A DNA stretch of 64,000 nucleotides from Phycisphaerales bacterium (lineage in GTDB: Bacteria; Planctomycetota; Phycisphaerae; UBA1845; Fen-1342): the NCBI GenBank assembly GCA_016710275.1, contig JADJXS010000001.1:4092001-4156000 (forward strand), given 5' to 3'. The first letter of the stretch is position 1; the number at the start of each line of letters is the position of its first letter. Both the position numbers and the translations under genes were made by a program. Below, piece after piece: positions 37,241 through 46,530 of this stretch. Under the pieces are notes generated by a model, which made no database searches, was not told where the DNA came from, and saw nothing but the letters and a program-made list of their open reading frames with translations.

Positions 37241-38188
37241 GTGAGGAATTTCATCACCAGCGGCGTTCTGGCCGCACTGGTTTCGGCTTCGGCGGCGGCC
37301 ATGCCGCTCTACCACAACAACTTCGAGGTGGACACCACCGCGAACTGGACGCTCAACAACGGGCCGTCCGACGCGGCGGCTGACTACTTTTTCGACTATT
37401 CGACGGTCGGCATTCCCGTCTCGCCGAGCACGCCGATGGGCGGCGGCACGCGCGGGATGAAGCTGCAGGCGAATCTCTCGAACGGGATTTTCGGCGGGAT
37501 GAGCGTTTCGCCGAACGGGCTGGACGTTCCGGCCACCTATCCCGATTACACGGTTCGCTTTGACTGGTGGTCCAACATCAACGGGCCGTTCCCGGGCGGC
37601 GGCAGCGGCTCGACGAATCTGTCGACCTTCGGCGTCGGCACGAACGGAACGACGCCGCAGTGGCCGGGCGGATCGCAGAACAGCGTGTGGTTCGCCGCGA
37701 CTGGTGATGGCGGTTCGGCGGCCGATTACCGCGCCTACTCGACTGCGGCGCCGACGAGCTACGCCTCGGGCAATGCGGTGTATGCCGCGCCCGCGGGAGC
37801 GATCAATAACACGGCGGCGTATTACAGCGGCTTCGGCGGCGTCGCTGCGCCGGCGGCGCAGTTGGGGCTTTTCCCGCAGCAGACCGGGACGACACAGGTC
37901 GGCTCGGCGGGGATGCAATGGCACGAAGTCGAGATCGAGAAGCTCGCGAACCTGGTTACCTGGCGGGTAGATGGCCTGCTGATCGCGACGATCGACCTGA
38001 ACACCGTGACGCTGAGCGGCGGAAACATCTTCTTCGGCCACAGCGACATCAATGCCACGTCCTCGACGGACCCGAACGACGCAGCCCTGCTCTTCACGCT
38101 GATTGACAATGTGCGAGTGACGCCGGAGCCGACGAGCCTGGCGCTGCTGGGGCTTGTAGCGCTGGCGGCGCGCCGCCGCGGGCGCTGA
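37241..38188 (+). CDS. PEP-CTERM sorting domain protein
   Basis: 315 residues, GTG 37241 after GAGGAGG. Signal peptide about 1-20, then a beta-rich body (NNFEVDTTANWTLNNG, VRFDWWSNINGPFPGG, WRVDGLLIATIDLNTVTLSG) resembling a carbohydrate-binding or concanavalin-like sandwich. The C-terminus is TPEPTSLALLGLVALAARRR, the exosortase signal. A strong terminator follows. Probably a secreted, matrix-associated protein. Confidence 0.85.
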   Translation: MRNFITSGVLAALVSASAAAMPLYHNNFEVDTTANWTLNNGPSDAAADYFFDYSTVGIPVSPSTPMGGGTRGMKLQANLSNGIFGGMSVSPNGLDVPATYPDYTVRFDWWSNINGPFPGGGSGSTNLSTFGVGTNGTTPQWPGGSQNSVWFAATGDGGSAADYRAYSTAAPTSYASGNAVYAAPAGAINNTAAYYSGFGGVAAPAAQLGLFPQQTGTTQVGSAGMQWHEVEIEKLANLVTWRVDGLLIATIDLNTVTLSGGNIFFGHSDINATSSTDPNDAALLFTLIDNVRVTPEPTSLALLGLVALAARRRGR

Positions 38189-38285
38189 AGTCCACTCATG
38201 TGAGCTGCCGGGCAGAGCCTTCGGAATGAAGGTTGAGGCCGCCTGGCGTGCATGGGACGAACGGAACAGTCGATCGAATCATCAG

Positions 38286-38322
38286 GAAGGCCGGGACGCC
38301 GCGCGACGCGGGCCCGGCCTTC
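38286..38322 (+). terminator. Rho-independent terminator
   Basis: A perfect 10-bp stem GAAGGCCGGG/CCCGGCCTTC with a 17-base loop, followed by TGCTTTCTTTC, 97 bases after the PEP-CTERM stop. Confidence 0.75.
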
Positions 38323-38412
38323 TGCTTTCTTTCGGGTTCATCACTCCGGTAGCGGGGGCATTTGACCCGATGGGTTGACGGCTCGGCGCTGTGTCGCGGC
38401 TACAATCGGGGG

Positions 38413-39174
38413 ATGGGCCGTAACGCAACCAGTTCGATTCGCCGTCGGGCCGCAAGCGGCGCTTCGCGAAGGGCGGCTGCCGGCTTCACGCTTATCGAGC
38501 TGATGGTCGTCATCGGCATCATCTCCCTGTTGATTTCGATGCTGATGCCGTCGCTGTCGCGCGCTCGGCAGCAGGCCAAGGCGACGGTCTGCCTCGCGCG
38601 GCTCCATGAGATCATGAAGCTGACCGTGGCCTATTCGAACCAGTTCGAGTTCCAGTTGCCGCCGCTGATGTATGAGGGGCGCTATCCGCGCGCGGCCGGG
38701 TTGCCGACGCCGCCGGGCGGTCCGCCGCCGCCGCGGCATGGGTGGGCCGAAGCGCTGTATCGCATCACCTACGACGACTCGGATTTTTCGTTTGATCGCG
38801 ATTACCCGGTCCAGCGGAACGAGGAGAATCGCTTCGGGCTGTTCGTCTGCGCCGACGCCGAGCCGCGGGCCGACAGCACCGGCCACTATCGGCCGTATGA
38901 GCTGTCGTGGGGGCGCGGCTCGCTGGATCGCGTGCGGGCGAAGATGCCGCTGCTGATGGACGCCAACCCGCGCGTGACGCACGCGGCCGATCTGCTGCGC
39001 AGCGACATCCCGCGCGAGCACGTCGCCGGGCTGGCGGGGGAGGCGTATATCGACGAGCGGCACTATGGCGGCGCGAATTTCTCGTTCAATGACGGGCACG
39101 CCGAGCGCAGCACCACGCTGCGCGAAGCGCTTGCCGCCGACTGGGATCTGAACCCCGAGACGCCGAATGAATGA
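38413..39174 (+). CDS. Type II secretion/prepilin-like protein
   Basis: 253 residues. ATG 38413 follows a G-run. A basic N-terminus is followed by the prepilin cleavage and helix motif AAGFTLIELMVVIGIISLL and then MPSLSRARQQAKATVCLARL. The C-terminal part ends with NFSFNDGHAE, the DGH-type feature of planctomycete prepilin-like proteins. After processing by prepilin peptidase it would sit in the inner membrane or a pseudopilus. These proteins are numerous in planctomycetes and their individual roles are unknown. Confidence 0.85.
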   Translation: MGRNATSSIRRRAASGASRRAAAGFTLIELMVVIGIISLLISMLMPSLSRARQQAKATVCLARLHEIMKLTVAYSNQFEFQLPPLMYEGRYPRAAGLPTPPGGPPPPRHGWAEALYRITYDDSDFSFDRDYPVQRNEENRFGLFVCADAEPRADSTGHYRPYELSWGRGSLDRVRAKMPLLMDANPRVTHAADLLRSDIPREHVAGLAGEAYIDERHYGGANFSFNDGHAERSTTLREALAADWDLNPETPNE

Positions 39175-39236
39175 ATGCGGCCGCAGCCGCCGCACGATGA
39201 CGTGCGCCGCGCCGGCGGGTCACGCAAGGAGCCGAC

Positions 39237-40385
39237 GTGAGTCGCGTCATCTATCTCGATAACAACGCCACCACCCGCGTTGATGAGCGCGTCATCGAGG
39301 CGATGGTGCCGCTGCTGCGCGACCGCTATGGAAACCCCTCCAGCACGCACCACTTCGGGGCGCAGGTGACCGCCGACATCGAGCAGGCCCGCAGCGCGGT
39401 GGCCACGCTGATCGGCGCCCGCGACTCGGAGATCGTCTTCACCAGCGGCGGCACCGAGGCCGATAACGCGGCGGTGCGCGGCGTTTTGAGCGCCACCCCG
39501 CACAAGCGGCACCTGGTCGTGTCGGCGGTCGAGCATGCCGCGATTCTGGACATGGCCGCGGCGCTGGAGCGCGAGGGCGTCCGCGTGACGCGCGTCGGCG
39601 TGGACCGGGCCGGCCGCGTCGAGCCGGAGGCGGTCGCCGCCGCCATCTGTGAGGACACGGCGCTGATCTCGGTCATGCTGGCCAACAATGAGACCGGCGT
39701 GATTGCCCCGCTGGATGACATTTGCGCGGCGGCCGCGTCGCGCGGCGTGCCGGTGCACACCGACGCGGTGAACGCGCTGGGCAAGATGCCGGTGGACGTG
39801 CAGGAGCTGGGGGTTTCGCTGCTGTCGCTGTCGGCCCACAAGATTCACGGCCCCAAGGGCGTCGGCGCGCTGTACGTCCGCCGCGGCACGCCCTTCCGCG
39901 CGTCGCAGCTCGGCGGGCACCAGGAGCGCGATCGGCGCGGCGGGACGCTCAATGCGCCTGGAATCGCGGCTCTTGGCGCCGCGTGTGAGATTCTGCGCGA
40001 ATCGAGCGCGGACTGCTGCGCAATGATGCTGAAGCTGCGAAACCGGCTGGAGGAGGGGCTGCTGGCGCGTTTCGAACGGATCATGATCCTCGGGGAATCG
40101 GCGATGCGCCTGCCGAACACGACCTGCGCCTGCATCGCGGGGGTGGAGGCGGAGGCGGTGCTGCTGTTGTTGAGTGAGCGGGGGATTTGTGCGTCGAGCG
40201 GAGCGGCGTGCAGCAGCGGGTCGCTGGAGGCATCGCACGTGGTGAAGGCGATGGGTGTGCCGGCGGAGTATGCGCACGGGCAGTTGCGATTTTCGCTGGG
40301 TCGGGAGAATACGCAGGCGGACGTGGACGCGCTGCTGGAGGTGTTGCCGGCGGTGGTGGAGCGGGTGGCGGGCGTGCGGGCGTAG
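39237..40385 (+). CDS. Cysteine desulfurase (NifS/IscS family)
   Basis: 382 residues, GTG 39237 after AAGGAG. YLDNNATTR at the start, FTSGGTEADN, VEHAAILD and HTDAVNALGKMPVD are PLP-enzyme motifs. SAHKIHGPKG carries the PLP lysine K202, and SSGAACSSGS carries the catalytic cysteine C325. It releases sulfur from cysteine for iron-sulfur clusters or thio-modification. No iscU, nifU or mnmA is adjacent, so the acceptor is unknown. A plain aminotransferase is ruled out by the Cys loop. Confidence 0.93.
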   Translation: MSRVIYLDNNATTRVDERVIEAMVPLLRDRYGNPSSTHHFGAQVTADIEQARSAVATLIGARDSEIVFTSGGTEADNAAVRGVLSATPHKRHLVVSAVEHAAILDMAAALEREGVRVTRVGVDRAGRVEPEAVAAAICEDTALISVMLANNETGVIAPLDDICAAAASRGVPVHTDAVNALGKMPVDVQELGVSLLSLSAHKIHGPKGVGALYVRRGTPFRASQLGGHQERDRRGGTLNAPGIAALGAACEILRESSADCCAMMLKLRNRLEEGLLARFERIMILGESAMRLPNTTCACIAGVEAEAVLLLLSERGICASSGAACSSGSLEASHVVKAMGVPAEYAHGQLRFSLGRENTQADVDALLEVLPAVVERVAGVRA

Positions 40386-40541
40386 CGGGTGACGGATCGT
40401 ATATGCGAGCAAACGAAACCCGCGAGCCGGGTGCAACGCGGTCACAGCCAGACCCCTCCATTCCGCCGCGTGCCGTTTCGCCCTAGCATATCCTGCGAAA
40501 TCGTGCGGCCGCGGCAGCGTCGCACCCGGAGACCCGACCCC

Positions 40542-41837
40542 ATGAATCCCCTCATTCCCGCGTCTCTCTGCATCCTGGCCGCCGGCTCATTCGCCTTCGC
40601 TCAGGCCGACTCAATCCCGTCAGCATCGAAGAGCGAATCAAACCCGCCCCCATCCAAGGCCGAGCGCGCCGCCGGCTGGCGGAGCCTCTTCGACGGCAAA
40701 GCCCCCAGCGCGTGGCGCGCCTATCGCAAGCCCGATTTCCCGGACAAAGGCTGGCTGGTTGAAAGCGGCCTGCTCAAGTGCACGGCCGGCGGCGGCGACA
40801 TCATCACCCGCGACAGCTACTCCGACTTCGAATTCGCCTTCGAGTTCAAGGTGTCGCCCAAGGGCAACAGCGGCGTGATGTACCGCGTGGCTGAGACCCA
40901 CGACGCGACGTGGAAAACCGGGCCCGAGTACCAGGTGCTTGACGACGCCGGCCTGGGCAAGCAGCCCGACGACTGGCAGTCCACCGCCGCGCTCTACGAA
41001 CTCGCCGCGCCCGCCGCGGAGAAAAAGGTGCGGCCGGTCGGCGAATTCAACGAGGGCCGCATCCGCATCCGCGACAACGTCATCCAGCACTGGCTCAACG
41101 GCCTCAAGGTCGTCGAGTGCCGGATGGACACCCCCGACTGGCGCGAGCGGATCAACGCCAGCAAGTTCAAGGCGTTTGACGGCTTCGGCGTGCAGCCGGC
41201 CGGGCACATCGCCTTGCAGGACCACGGAAACGAAATCTGGTACCGCAACCTGCGCATCCGCGACCTCGCTGCCGCCCCCGCCGGCGAGATCGCCCTCTTC
41301 AACGGCCGCGACCTGGAGGGCTGGAGCTTTGCCCCCGGCGGCGAGCCGCCCTTCCGCGTCGAGGAAGGCGTGTTGATCTGCGCCGGCGAGCCGACCGGCT
41401 ACCTGCGGACGAAGGCCTCCTACAAAAGCTACATCCTGCGCTTTGACTGGCGCTGGAGTCCGCAGACGCGCAAGACCGGCAACAGCGGCGTATTGCTGCG
41501 AATCAGCGGCGAGGATCGCGTCTGGCCGCGCTGCGTCGAGGCGCAGTTGCAGCATGGCCGGGCCGGCGACTTCTGGAACCTCGGCGGCGTGCCGATGAAA
41601 ACCGACGCGGAGCGCACCAGTGGCGGCAATACCCGCGCCCGCCTGAACGCCGAGCGCGCGCCCGGCGAATGGAACGACTACGAGATCGTCGTGGACGGCG
41701 GGCGGATCGCCCTGTGGGTCAACGGCGAGCCGGTCAACGAGGCGACCGAGGTCGAGCAGGCGGCCGGCCCGATCGGGTTCCAATCGGAAGGAACCGAAAT
41801 CCACTTCCGGCGCATCCGGCTGATCCCGCTGGAGTGA
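40542..41837 (+). CDS. Exported protein with two DUF1080 domains
   Basis: 431 residues from ATG 40542 with GGAG upstream. Signal peptide (MNPLIPASLCILAAGSFAFA). Two consecutive DUF1080 (3-keto-disaccharide hydrolase, concanavalin-like) domains: AGWRSLFDGKAPSAW to about residue 245, then IALFNGRDLEGWSF to the end. Each has the GNSGVMYRV/GNSGVLLRI and WNDYEI- or DNVIQHWLNG-type elements. This family is expanded in planctomycetes and some members cleave 3-keto-glycosides. It precedes a methyltransferase by 15 bases. Confidence 0.87.
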   Translation: MNPLIPASLCILAAGSFAFAQADSIPSASKSESNPPPSKAERAAGWRSLFDGKAPSAWRAYRKPDFPDKGWLVESGLLKCTAGGGDIITRDSYSDFEFAFEFKVSPKGNSGVMYRVAETHDATWKTGPEYQVLDDAGLGKQPDDWQSTAALYELAAPAAEKKVRPVGEFNEGRIRIRDNVIQHWLNGLKVVECRMDTPDWRERINASKFKAFDGFGVQPAGHIALQDHGNEIWYRNLRIRDLAAAPAGEIALFNGRDLEGWSFAPGGEPPFRVEEGVLICAGEPTGYLRTKASYKSYILRFDWRWSPQTRKTGNSGVLLRISGEDRVWPRCVEAQLQHGRAGDFWNLGGVPMKTDAERTSGGNTRARLNAERAPGEWNDYEIVVDGGRIALWVNGEPVNEATEVEQAAGPIGFQSEGTEIHFRRIRLIPLE

Positions 41838-41852
41838 GGCGCGGAGATCGCG

Positions 41853-42614
41853 TTGAAGACCAACCAGGACGTCTACACCACCGTCGAATTCGACCAGTGG
41901 GCGGCCCGCGAGGAGCTGCTCCCCGAAGAGCGCTTTCTCATCTCGAAATATCTCGCCACCGGCGGCTCGACGCTCGAGGCCGGCACCGGCGGCGGACGCA
42001 TCATCCTCGCCTGCGCGGCGATGGGGTTTCCGCGGCTCTCGGCGTTTGACTTCGTGCCCGGCTTCGTCGAAGCGGCCCGCCGCCGCGACAAGACTCGCGC
42101 GGTTGATTTCCGCGTCGGCGATGCGCGGCGGCTTGAGTACGCCGACGGCGCGTTCGACCAGATCATCTACCTGCAGCAGATTCTCAGCCTGCTGGAAAGC
42201 GCGGAAGACCGCCTGCAGGCGCTGCGCGAAGCGGCGCGCATCGTCCGCCCCGGCGGCGTCGCGCTGTTTTCATTTCTCGGATACGAGGCCCGGCTGCGCG
42301 GCCGCTCATCGGCCATGATGCTGCGCTATCTGCGCGTGCTGCGCGCGGTCTCCGGCGCGAAGCGCAGCGCGCAGACGCTGCCCTGGCTGAACCTCGGCGG
42401 AAAGTGGAACTATGGGGCGCTGCTCGATCGCGGGCCGTATGTCTACTGGTACCGCATCCCCGAAGTGCACGAGTTTCTCTCATCGGCGGGGTTCGAGATC
42501 ACTGCGGCAGGAGTGGGGCACGAAGTCGCCCGCGGACAGATTCATGAAAGCTGTGCCGCGCTCGCGGCCTCAGGCGCCGCCGGGACGATCTACGTCGCCT
42601 GCCGCCGGCGCTGA
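41853..42614 (+). CDS. Class I SAM-dependent methyltransferase
   Basis: 253 residues, TTG start 41853 with GGAG 7 bases upstream, 15 bases after the DUF1080 gene. LEAGTGGGRIILACAAMGF is the AdoMet-binding motif I; FDFVPGFVEAAR, FRVGDARRLEYADGAFDQII and ALREAARIVRPGGVALFSFL match motifs post-I to III. The substrate is not predictable. Its 3' end overlaps the convergent acetyltransferase gene by 45 bases. Confidence 0.85.
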   Translation: MKTNQDVYTTVEFDQWAAREELLPEERFLISKYLATGGSTLEAGTGGGRIILACAAMGFPRLSAFDFVPGFVEAARRRDKTRAVDFRVGDARRLEYADGAFDQIIYLQQILSLLESAEDRLQALREAARIVRPGGVALFSFLGYEARLRGRSSAMMLRYLRVLRAVSGAKRSAQTLPWLNLGGKWNYGALLDRGPYVYWYRIPEVHEFLSSAGFEITAAGVGHEVARGQIHESCAALAASGAAGTIYVACRRR

Positions 42615-43622
42615 CGAAGTCGGCGCTGACGCGGCCGGCGCGGACCCGCCCGGGGGCGTGTTCCAGTTCTCACCCCCCTCCAGCCGCCGCAGCAGGTGCG
42701 GCTTCTTCCACGCGAGAACCCGGCGGACGGCCCAGCGCAGCCGCAGGCGCGTCGGAAACGCCGTCGGCTCAAAGCCCAGCGAGCGCTTGAAGGCCTCCAG
42801 CGACGCGATTGAGCTGCGTAGCGAGTAGTGCGCGTGCCGCACACCCGCCGCCGCCGCCGATGCGACCGCGGCGAAGACGATCGCGTCATTGGGCCGGTGC
42901 TCCAGCCGCTCCGTGTGCGAGGCGAGCGTGTCCATGTAGGCCACGTCGTCGATCGCGCGGACGATCAGCCAGGCGCACAGCGTCCCCGTGGCGCGGTCGC
43001 GCGCCGCCAGCACGGTCGTGCCGGGCATCCGGGCCAGCTCGCTCCACGAAGCGGTGAATTCCGCCGGCTCATAAGGGCGGTTCCAGCCGGTGCGCTGCAC
43101 ATGGCTGTTCCACACCTCGCGCGCCTCGGCCGCCACCTGCGCATCAGCGGGATCGCAGGGCAGGATCGACAGCCCGCGCAGCCCCTTGCGAACGGCTCGG
43201 CGCTTGTCCGAGTCCACGCGCGACAGCCCGTAGCCCCCGATGTCGCGCGCCACGTTCATCCACACGCGCGAGTTGGCGTGCTGCGGTTCCACCGGCCATT
43301 GCGCCCCCAGAATCGGACGCCATCCCAACGATGCGGCGTCCGGCGGAAGGCTGGCAAAAAAATTCACCGGCCAGATGAACCCCGGCTTGATCGCGTACCA
43401 CCAACGGCCGGACGAGTCGCGAAAGGGGCGCGTCGTGCCGCGCCGCACCAGCCCGCCGACGTACCACCACAGCTCCCCATGGCGCAATTGCGACGCGGAG
43501 CGCGCATAGGCGTCCTCATCGCAGCGCGCCAGCGCGATCGGCGCGAAGCCCTCAGGGGGCGCCGCGTCGGCGCTGGTGCGGCGATCACCGCGGGTTTCCG
43601 GTTCCTTGCTGTCGGTTCGCAT
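42570..43622 (-). CDS. GNAT/FemAB-like acyltransferase
   Basis: 350 residues from ATG 43622; a longer in-frame start is possible. The C-terminal half has a GNAT-like core (VLAARDRATGTLCAWLIVRA, HRPNDAIVFAAVASAAAAGV, ASLEAFKRSLGFEPTAFP). The double-domain size and the SLEAFKRSLGF end resemble FemAB-type peptidyl transferases and PEP-CTERM-associated FemAB proteins. Either acetyl-CoA or aminoacyl-tRNA could be the donor. The tail overlaps the methyltransferase end. Confidence 0.7.
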   Translation of the reverse strand: MRTDSKEPETRGDRRTSADAAPPEGFAPIALARCDEDAYARSASQLRHGELWWYVGGLVRRGTTRPFRDSSGRWWYAIKPGFIWPVNFFASLPPDAASLGWRPILGAQWPVEPQHANSRVWMNVARDIGGYGLSRVDSDKRRAVRKGLRGLSILPCDPADAQVAAEAREVWNSHVQRTGWNRPYEPAEFTASWSELARMPGTTVLAARDRATGTLCAWLIVRAIDDVAYMDTLASHTERLEHRPNDAIVFAAVASAAAAGVRHAHYSLRSSIASLEAFKRSLGFEPTAFPTRLRLRWAVRRVLAWKKPHLLRRLEGGENWNTPPGGSAPAASAPTSSAPAAGDVDRPGGA

Positions 43623-43923
43623 CGGGTCCGCTATTTGCCGGCTGTCGAGATGCCGCCCTTCACCACGATCGGTGCTCGCTCCGATCTTCGGCGTTATAAG
43701 TGTACCACGCCAATTCATCCGGCGGCGGCCGATGAAGGCCACAACTGATTGTAAGTCATTGGGTTAGACAAATTATAACGCGGAGATTATTCGTCCCATA
43801 AACGCCGGGGTCGTGGGGTCGGGACGGCCGGCCAATTCGCGAATGGAGCCGGGCGGCTCATCAACCCGTGAGAAATGGCGACCAGCGAAACGGAGCAGTC
43901 GCCACGAACGTGGGCACGCGCTA
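43623..43923. other. Gap at the edge of the RHS array
   Basis: About 300 bases with an AT-rich patch near 43745-43800, in contrast to the flanks. It holds no gene I can support. It is the boundary between core genes and the displaced-RHS region. Confidence 0.45.
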
Positions 43924-44280
43924 CGGCAGTGTGGCCGGCGGTGAGCCGGTCGGGACGCCGCTGGTCGGCAGACTCGCCGTGCCGACGGTCGGCGCGAGGC
44001 CGACCGAACCGCCCGTGCCGCCGTTGGCCTGGTACTCCGCCACCACTTCGATCCCCGAATACACGTGCCGCGTCGCGACCGGCGTCTCCTCGACCGCGCA
44101 GTCCGGCGAGATCGTCGCCGCGTAGTCGTGATAATCCTCGCTCAGCACCCGCCGGCCGAGTGCATCATACGCGATCACGAGGATCGGATCGCCGGCGACG
44201 CCGTCCTCGACGCGAAAAACGCCGGTCAGGCGGTTCTCCTCGTCGTCGGTGAAGACGCGGGCACACAGATTACCCGCGCC
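43924..44280 (-). pseudogene. RHS core fragment (displaced)
   Basis: 357 bases nearly identical to 48398-48754, with no neighbouring RHS sequence on either side. On the minus strand it reads GAGNLCARVFTDDEENRLTG, VIAYDALGRRVLSEDYHDYA, and SGIEVVAEYQANGGTGGSVG. It has neither the DPLGL end of the core nor a toxin domain. Such sharp-edged copies are the mark of displaced RHS modules. Confidence 0.85.
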
Positions 44281-44439
44281 GTTGTTCGTCAGGAGGCCTG
44301 CAAGCGGCGCTGCCGACCAGGGTGGGGGATTGTACCTGACGAACGCCGCTCATTCGTCCTCGGCGTCCGCATTCCTCACGATCGCCCGATACCCTGAGTC
44401 GTCAATCGGCCGGCCGATCGCTTCGCCGGCACGGGCACG

Positions 44440-44772
44440 TCACGCTCGCCAGTATAACGTGCCGCACTCCGGACACACGGGTTGAGGGATGTTCTCATGA
44501 CCACGCATATCGAATCCACACACCTGACAGTGGCCCGGGCGATTGCGCCGCAGATACTTGCGGTGAACCAGAATGGCAGGCACGAGATACACGCATCCAA
44601 CCAGGAACGCGCCCATCGTCACCACCAAGGGGAGCGGCCCCGCATGGAGCGGCTTACCATACAAATGAGGCTGGCGTTGCGCGTATTCAAGGCCGATCGC
44701 CGTGGCGAAACACACCAGCGCACCAAAGTAAAGAAGCCAGTGGGTGTAATCGCGAGGGCCTCGTAACGCCAT
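44440..44772 (-). CDS. Small membrane protein with C-terminal zinc ribbon
   Basis: 110 residues from ATG 44772 with AGAGG upstream. Two transmembrane helices (LLYFGALVCFATAIGLEY; LPLVVTMGAFLVGCVYLVPA) are followed by CQVCGFDMRGHENIPQPVCP, ECG. It resembles the ribbon protein at 32304. It sits between two RHS fragments on the same strand. It could be an orphan immunity-type protein, but nothing proves that. Confidence 0.68.
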   Translation of the reverse strand: MALRGPRDYTHWLLYFGALVCFATAIGLEYAQRQPHLYGKPLHAGPLPLVVTMGAFLVGCVYLVPAILVHRKYLRRNRPGHCQVCGFDMRGHENIPQPVCPECGTLYWRA

Positions 44773-44910
44773 CACTTCCACCTCTTCTCTCTCCAACCGG
44801 GGCAGCGTGCCTCGGACCGGCTCAATTGTATCACGAGGCCGCCGGGAGTTCGGGCACTTGAGCGCGGGATACGGGCGAGCCGAACCCAGCTTGGCAGTGC
44901 CACCCGCTGA

Positions 44911-45579
44911 TCAGTCGGCATCAAAGAAGCGGACTCCCCATGCTTTCAACCAGAGCGTTTCGTTGAGCATCGCCGGCTCTCGCTCGGGCAGCCCAATGGC
45001 GGCCAGCAACCACTTGATGTTCCGGGAGGCCATGTCCACGCTCATGTTCCAGTACACCATATGTTCGGCGAAGTATCCGACCTTGCCGACCCCGGCACGA
45101 TACTCTTCGGGATTGATCGCGTCGCGGTGTACGCCAATCTCCGGCTCACCACAATCCAGCGCTGACATTCCAAAACAGTACACAGCCAGCTCGTCGGACC
45201 CGGAGAATCCGGATCGCTTGCGCCACAGCTCAAATGGCTCACTGGGTTCAGGAGGATCCGCAGACAGCAAGCGCTCCGCCTCTTCTAGTGTGACAAGCTC
45301 TCTCTCGTCCGTGAATACCACCCCGAAGCATCCGTTCAGAGAAATGGACCTGTGGTAACCACAAGACCGGCCGGGAACACGGCGGCGCAATTCGAAATCC
45401 GAGTAGTCGCGTCCAAATCTGGCGCTTCCAGGGACCGGCCACGGATCGCCCGGTTTATCGCGAGCCATCAGGTAAGGCGGGTACTCCAGGATCTCCGCCA
45501 CGTCGTACTTCTGCCCCTTTTTCAGTCCAGGTGATCCCGGCCTGTTCTTGATTGTCGGTCCGATGTACTTTGCGATCAC
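44911..45579 (-). CDS. Hypothetical protein (222 aa) within RHS array
   Basis: GTG start 45579. The N-terminus (KYIGPTIKNRPGSPGLKKGQ) recalls a small SH3-like module. The rest is acidic and globular (EEAERLLSADPPEPSEPFEL, EYRAGVGKVGYFAEHMVYWN). No signal peptide or membrane helix. It follows an RHS remnant by 32 bases on the same strand, the position taken by immunity genes or orphan toxin ends. Not recognised. Confidence 0.6.
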   Translation of the reverse strand: MIAKYIGPTIKNRPGSPGLKKGQKYDVAEILEYPPYLMARDKPGDPWPVPGSARFGRDYSDFELRRRVPGRSCGYHRSISLNGCFGVVFTDERELVTLEEAERLLSADPPEPSEPFELWRKRSGFSGSDELAVYCFGMSALDCGEPEIGVHRDAINPEEYRAGVGKVGYFAEHMVYWNMSVDMASRNIKWLLAAIGLPEREPAMLNETLWLKAWGVRFFDAD

Positions 45580-45611
45580 CGTGAGCCAGCTCCAATCCGC
45601 ATGATCACCAA

Positions 45612-45956
45612 TCAGATGCTATCGCGACGACACGTTGAAACCGACACCCTGAGCCCGGGCTTGCTCTGCGCGTAACCAGCCCGACGCCCGCGTCGTAGCG
45701 CTGGGCCGTCCAGGCGAATGGGTTGCCGAAGTGCGAGCCGCCGGCCGAGTGCATCACGATGATAATACAACGTCTCCGCCGTGCCGATGGTCGGGTTGTC
45801 GCCCGCGGCGGTGAATTCCAAGATCGCCACCGGCTCCGGGAGTCCGGCACCCGACTGGAGCTCCCGTACCAGGTCGGCCGGGGCGAACTCCATCCGCGCG
45901 GCCGCGACGATCAGGTCGGCGCAAACTCCGGGCCAACGTAGTCGAGCATGCGGCAT
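45612..45956 (-). pseudogene. RHS core fragment with internal deletion
   Basis: Reads AETLYYHRDALG and then, in another frame, AGGSHFGNPFAWTAQRYDAG followed by VGL. In the complete RHS at 47309 these two segments are about 65 residues apart, so the piece between them is missing. It stops before the rest of the core. The remnant is more diverged from the 47.3-48.8 kb RHS than the 357-base copy. Confidence 0.78.
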
Positions 45957-45990
45957 GCACCGTCGCGCGGTCGCCCCTGTCGGCGCGAGT

Positions 45991-46386
45991 TCAATGCTCG
46001 ATTGCTTCAGGCGTCACGCGCAGAATGTCGCAAATGGCGTCATATTCGGAACCATTGCCGAGTTCGTTGCCGAGGAGCCAGGCGACTTCCTCGCGTTCGC
46101 TGACAGGTGCAGCCTCGAACTGCTGCAGGAACCACCGTCGTCCCGCGAGTCGGTATCCTTCGAAGAAGTACCAAGCGGCCCGAACCGCGTCCGACGCGTC
46201 CAACCGACGGTAGTGAGCCAGAAGCGCATGCACCGCCGCCGGGTCTCGGCAGCCTGCTCGGTCAGCCAGGAACGCCAAGTCCGCTTCAGAAGGCGACCGG
46301 ATCCCTGGTCCGGACTGCCTGGCACAACCGACAACTGAGACGCAGAGAAGCACGCACACAATCCATACTCCGCGGCCCAGCCTCAT
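45991..46386 (-). CDS. Small lipoprotein, candidate immunity protein
   Basis: 131 residues from ATG 46386. The signal MRLGRGVWIVCVLLCVSVVG ends at a lipobox cysteine (VVGC). The mature part is helical (DLAFLADRAGCRDPAAVHAL, ASDAVRAAWYFFEGYRLAGR). It is the next intact gene downstream of the RHS-L,D-transpeptidase gene on the same strand, separated from it only by the IS630 remnant. Immunity proteins against peptidoglycan-targeting toxins are usually periplasmic or lipid-anchored, so location and type fit. This is inference; the protein itself belongs to no family I know. Confidence 0.65.
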   Translation of the reverse strand: MRLGRGVWIVCVLLCVSVVGCARQSGPGIRSPSEADLAFLADRAGCRDPAAVHALLAHYRRLDASDAVRAAWYFFEGYRLAGRRWFLQQFEAAPVSEREEVAWLLGNELGNGSEYDAICDILRVTPEAIEH

Positions 46387-46530
46387 GGCGCCAGAACCCC
46401 CGAAGGCTCGACCCAGAACGGGGGCTGCCACGGCCTGTCTGGCAGTGCGCGCTGCCGGACATGAACTACCCACCGGCGGCAACCTCTGTGATCGCTCATT
46501 GCGTTGAGCAACTGTGCTATTACCCCGGCC

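Noticed and set aside
43740..43800. tRNA or attachment-site-like AT-rich patch
   Set aside because: No cloverleaf could be drawn and no second copy of the sequence was found in the window.
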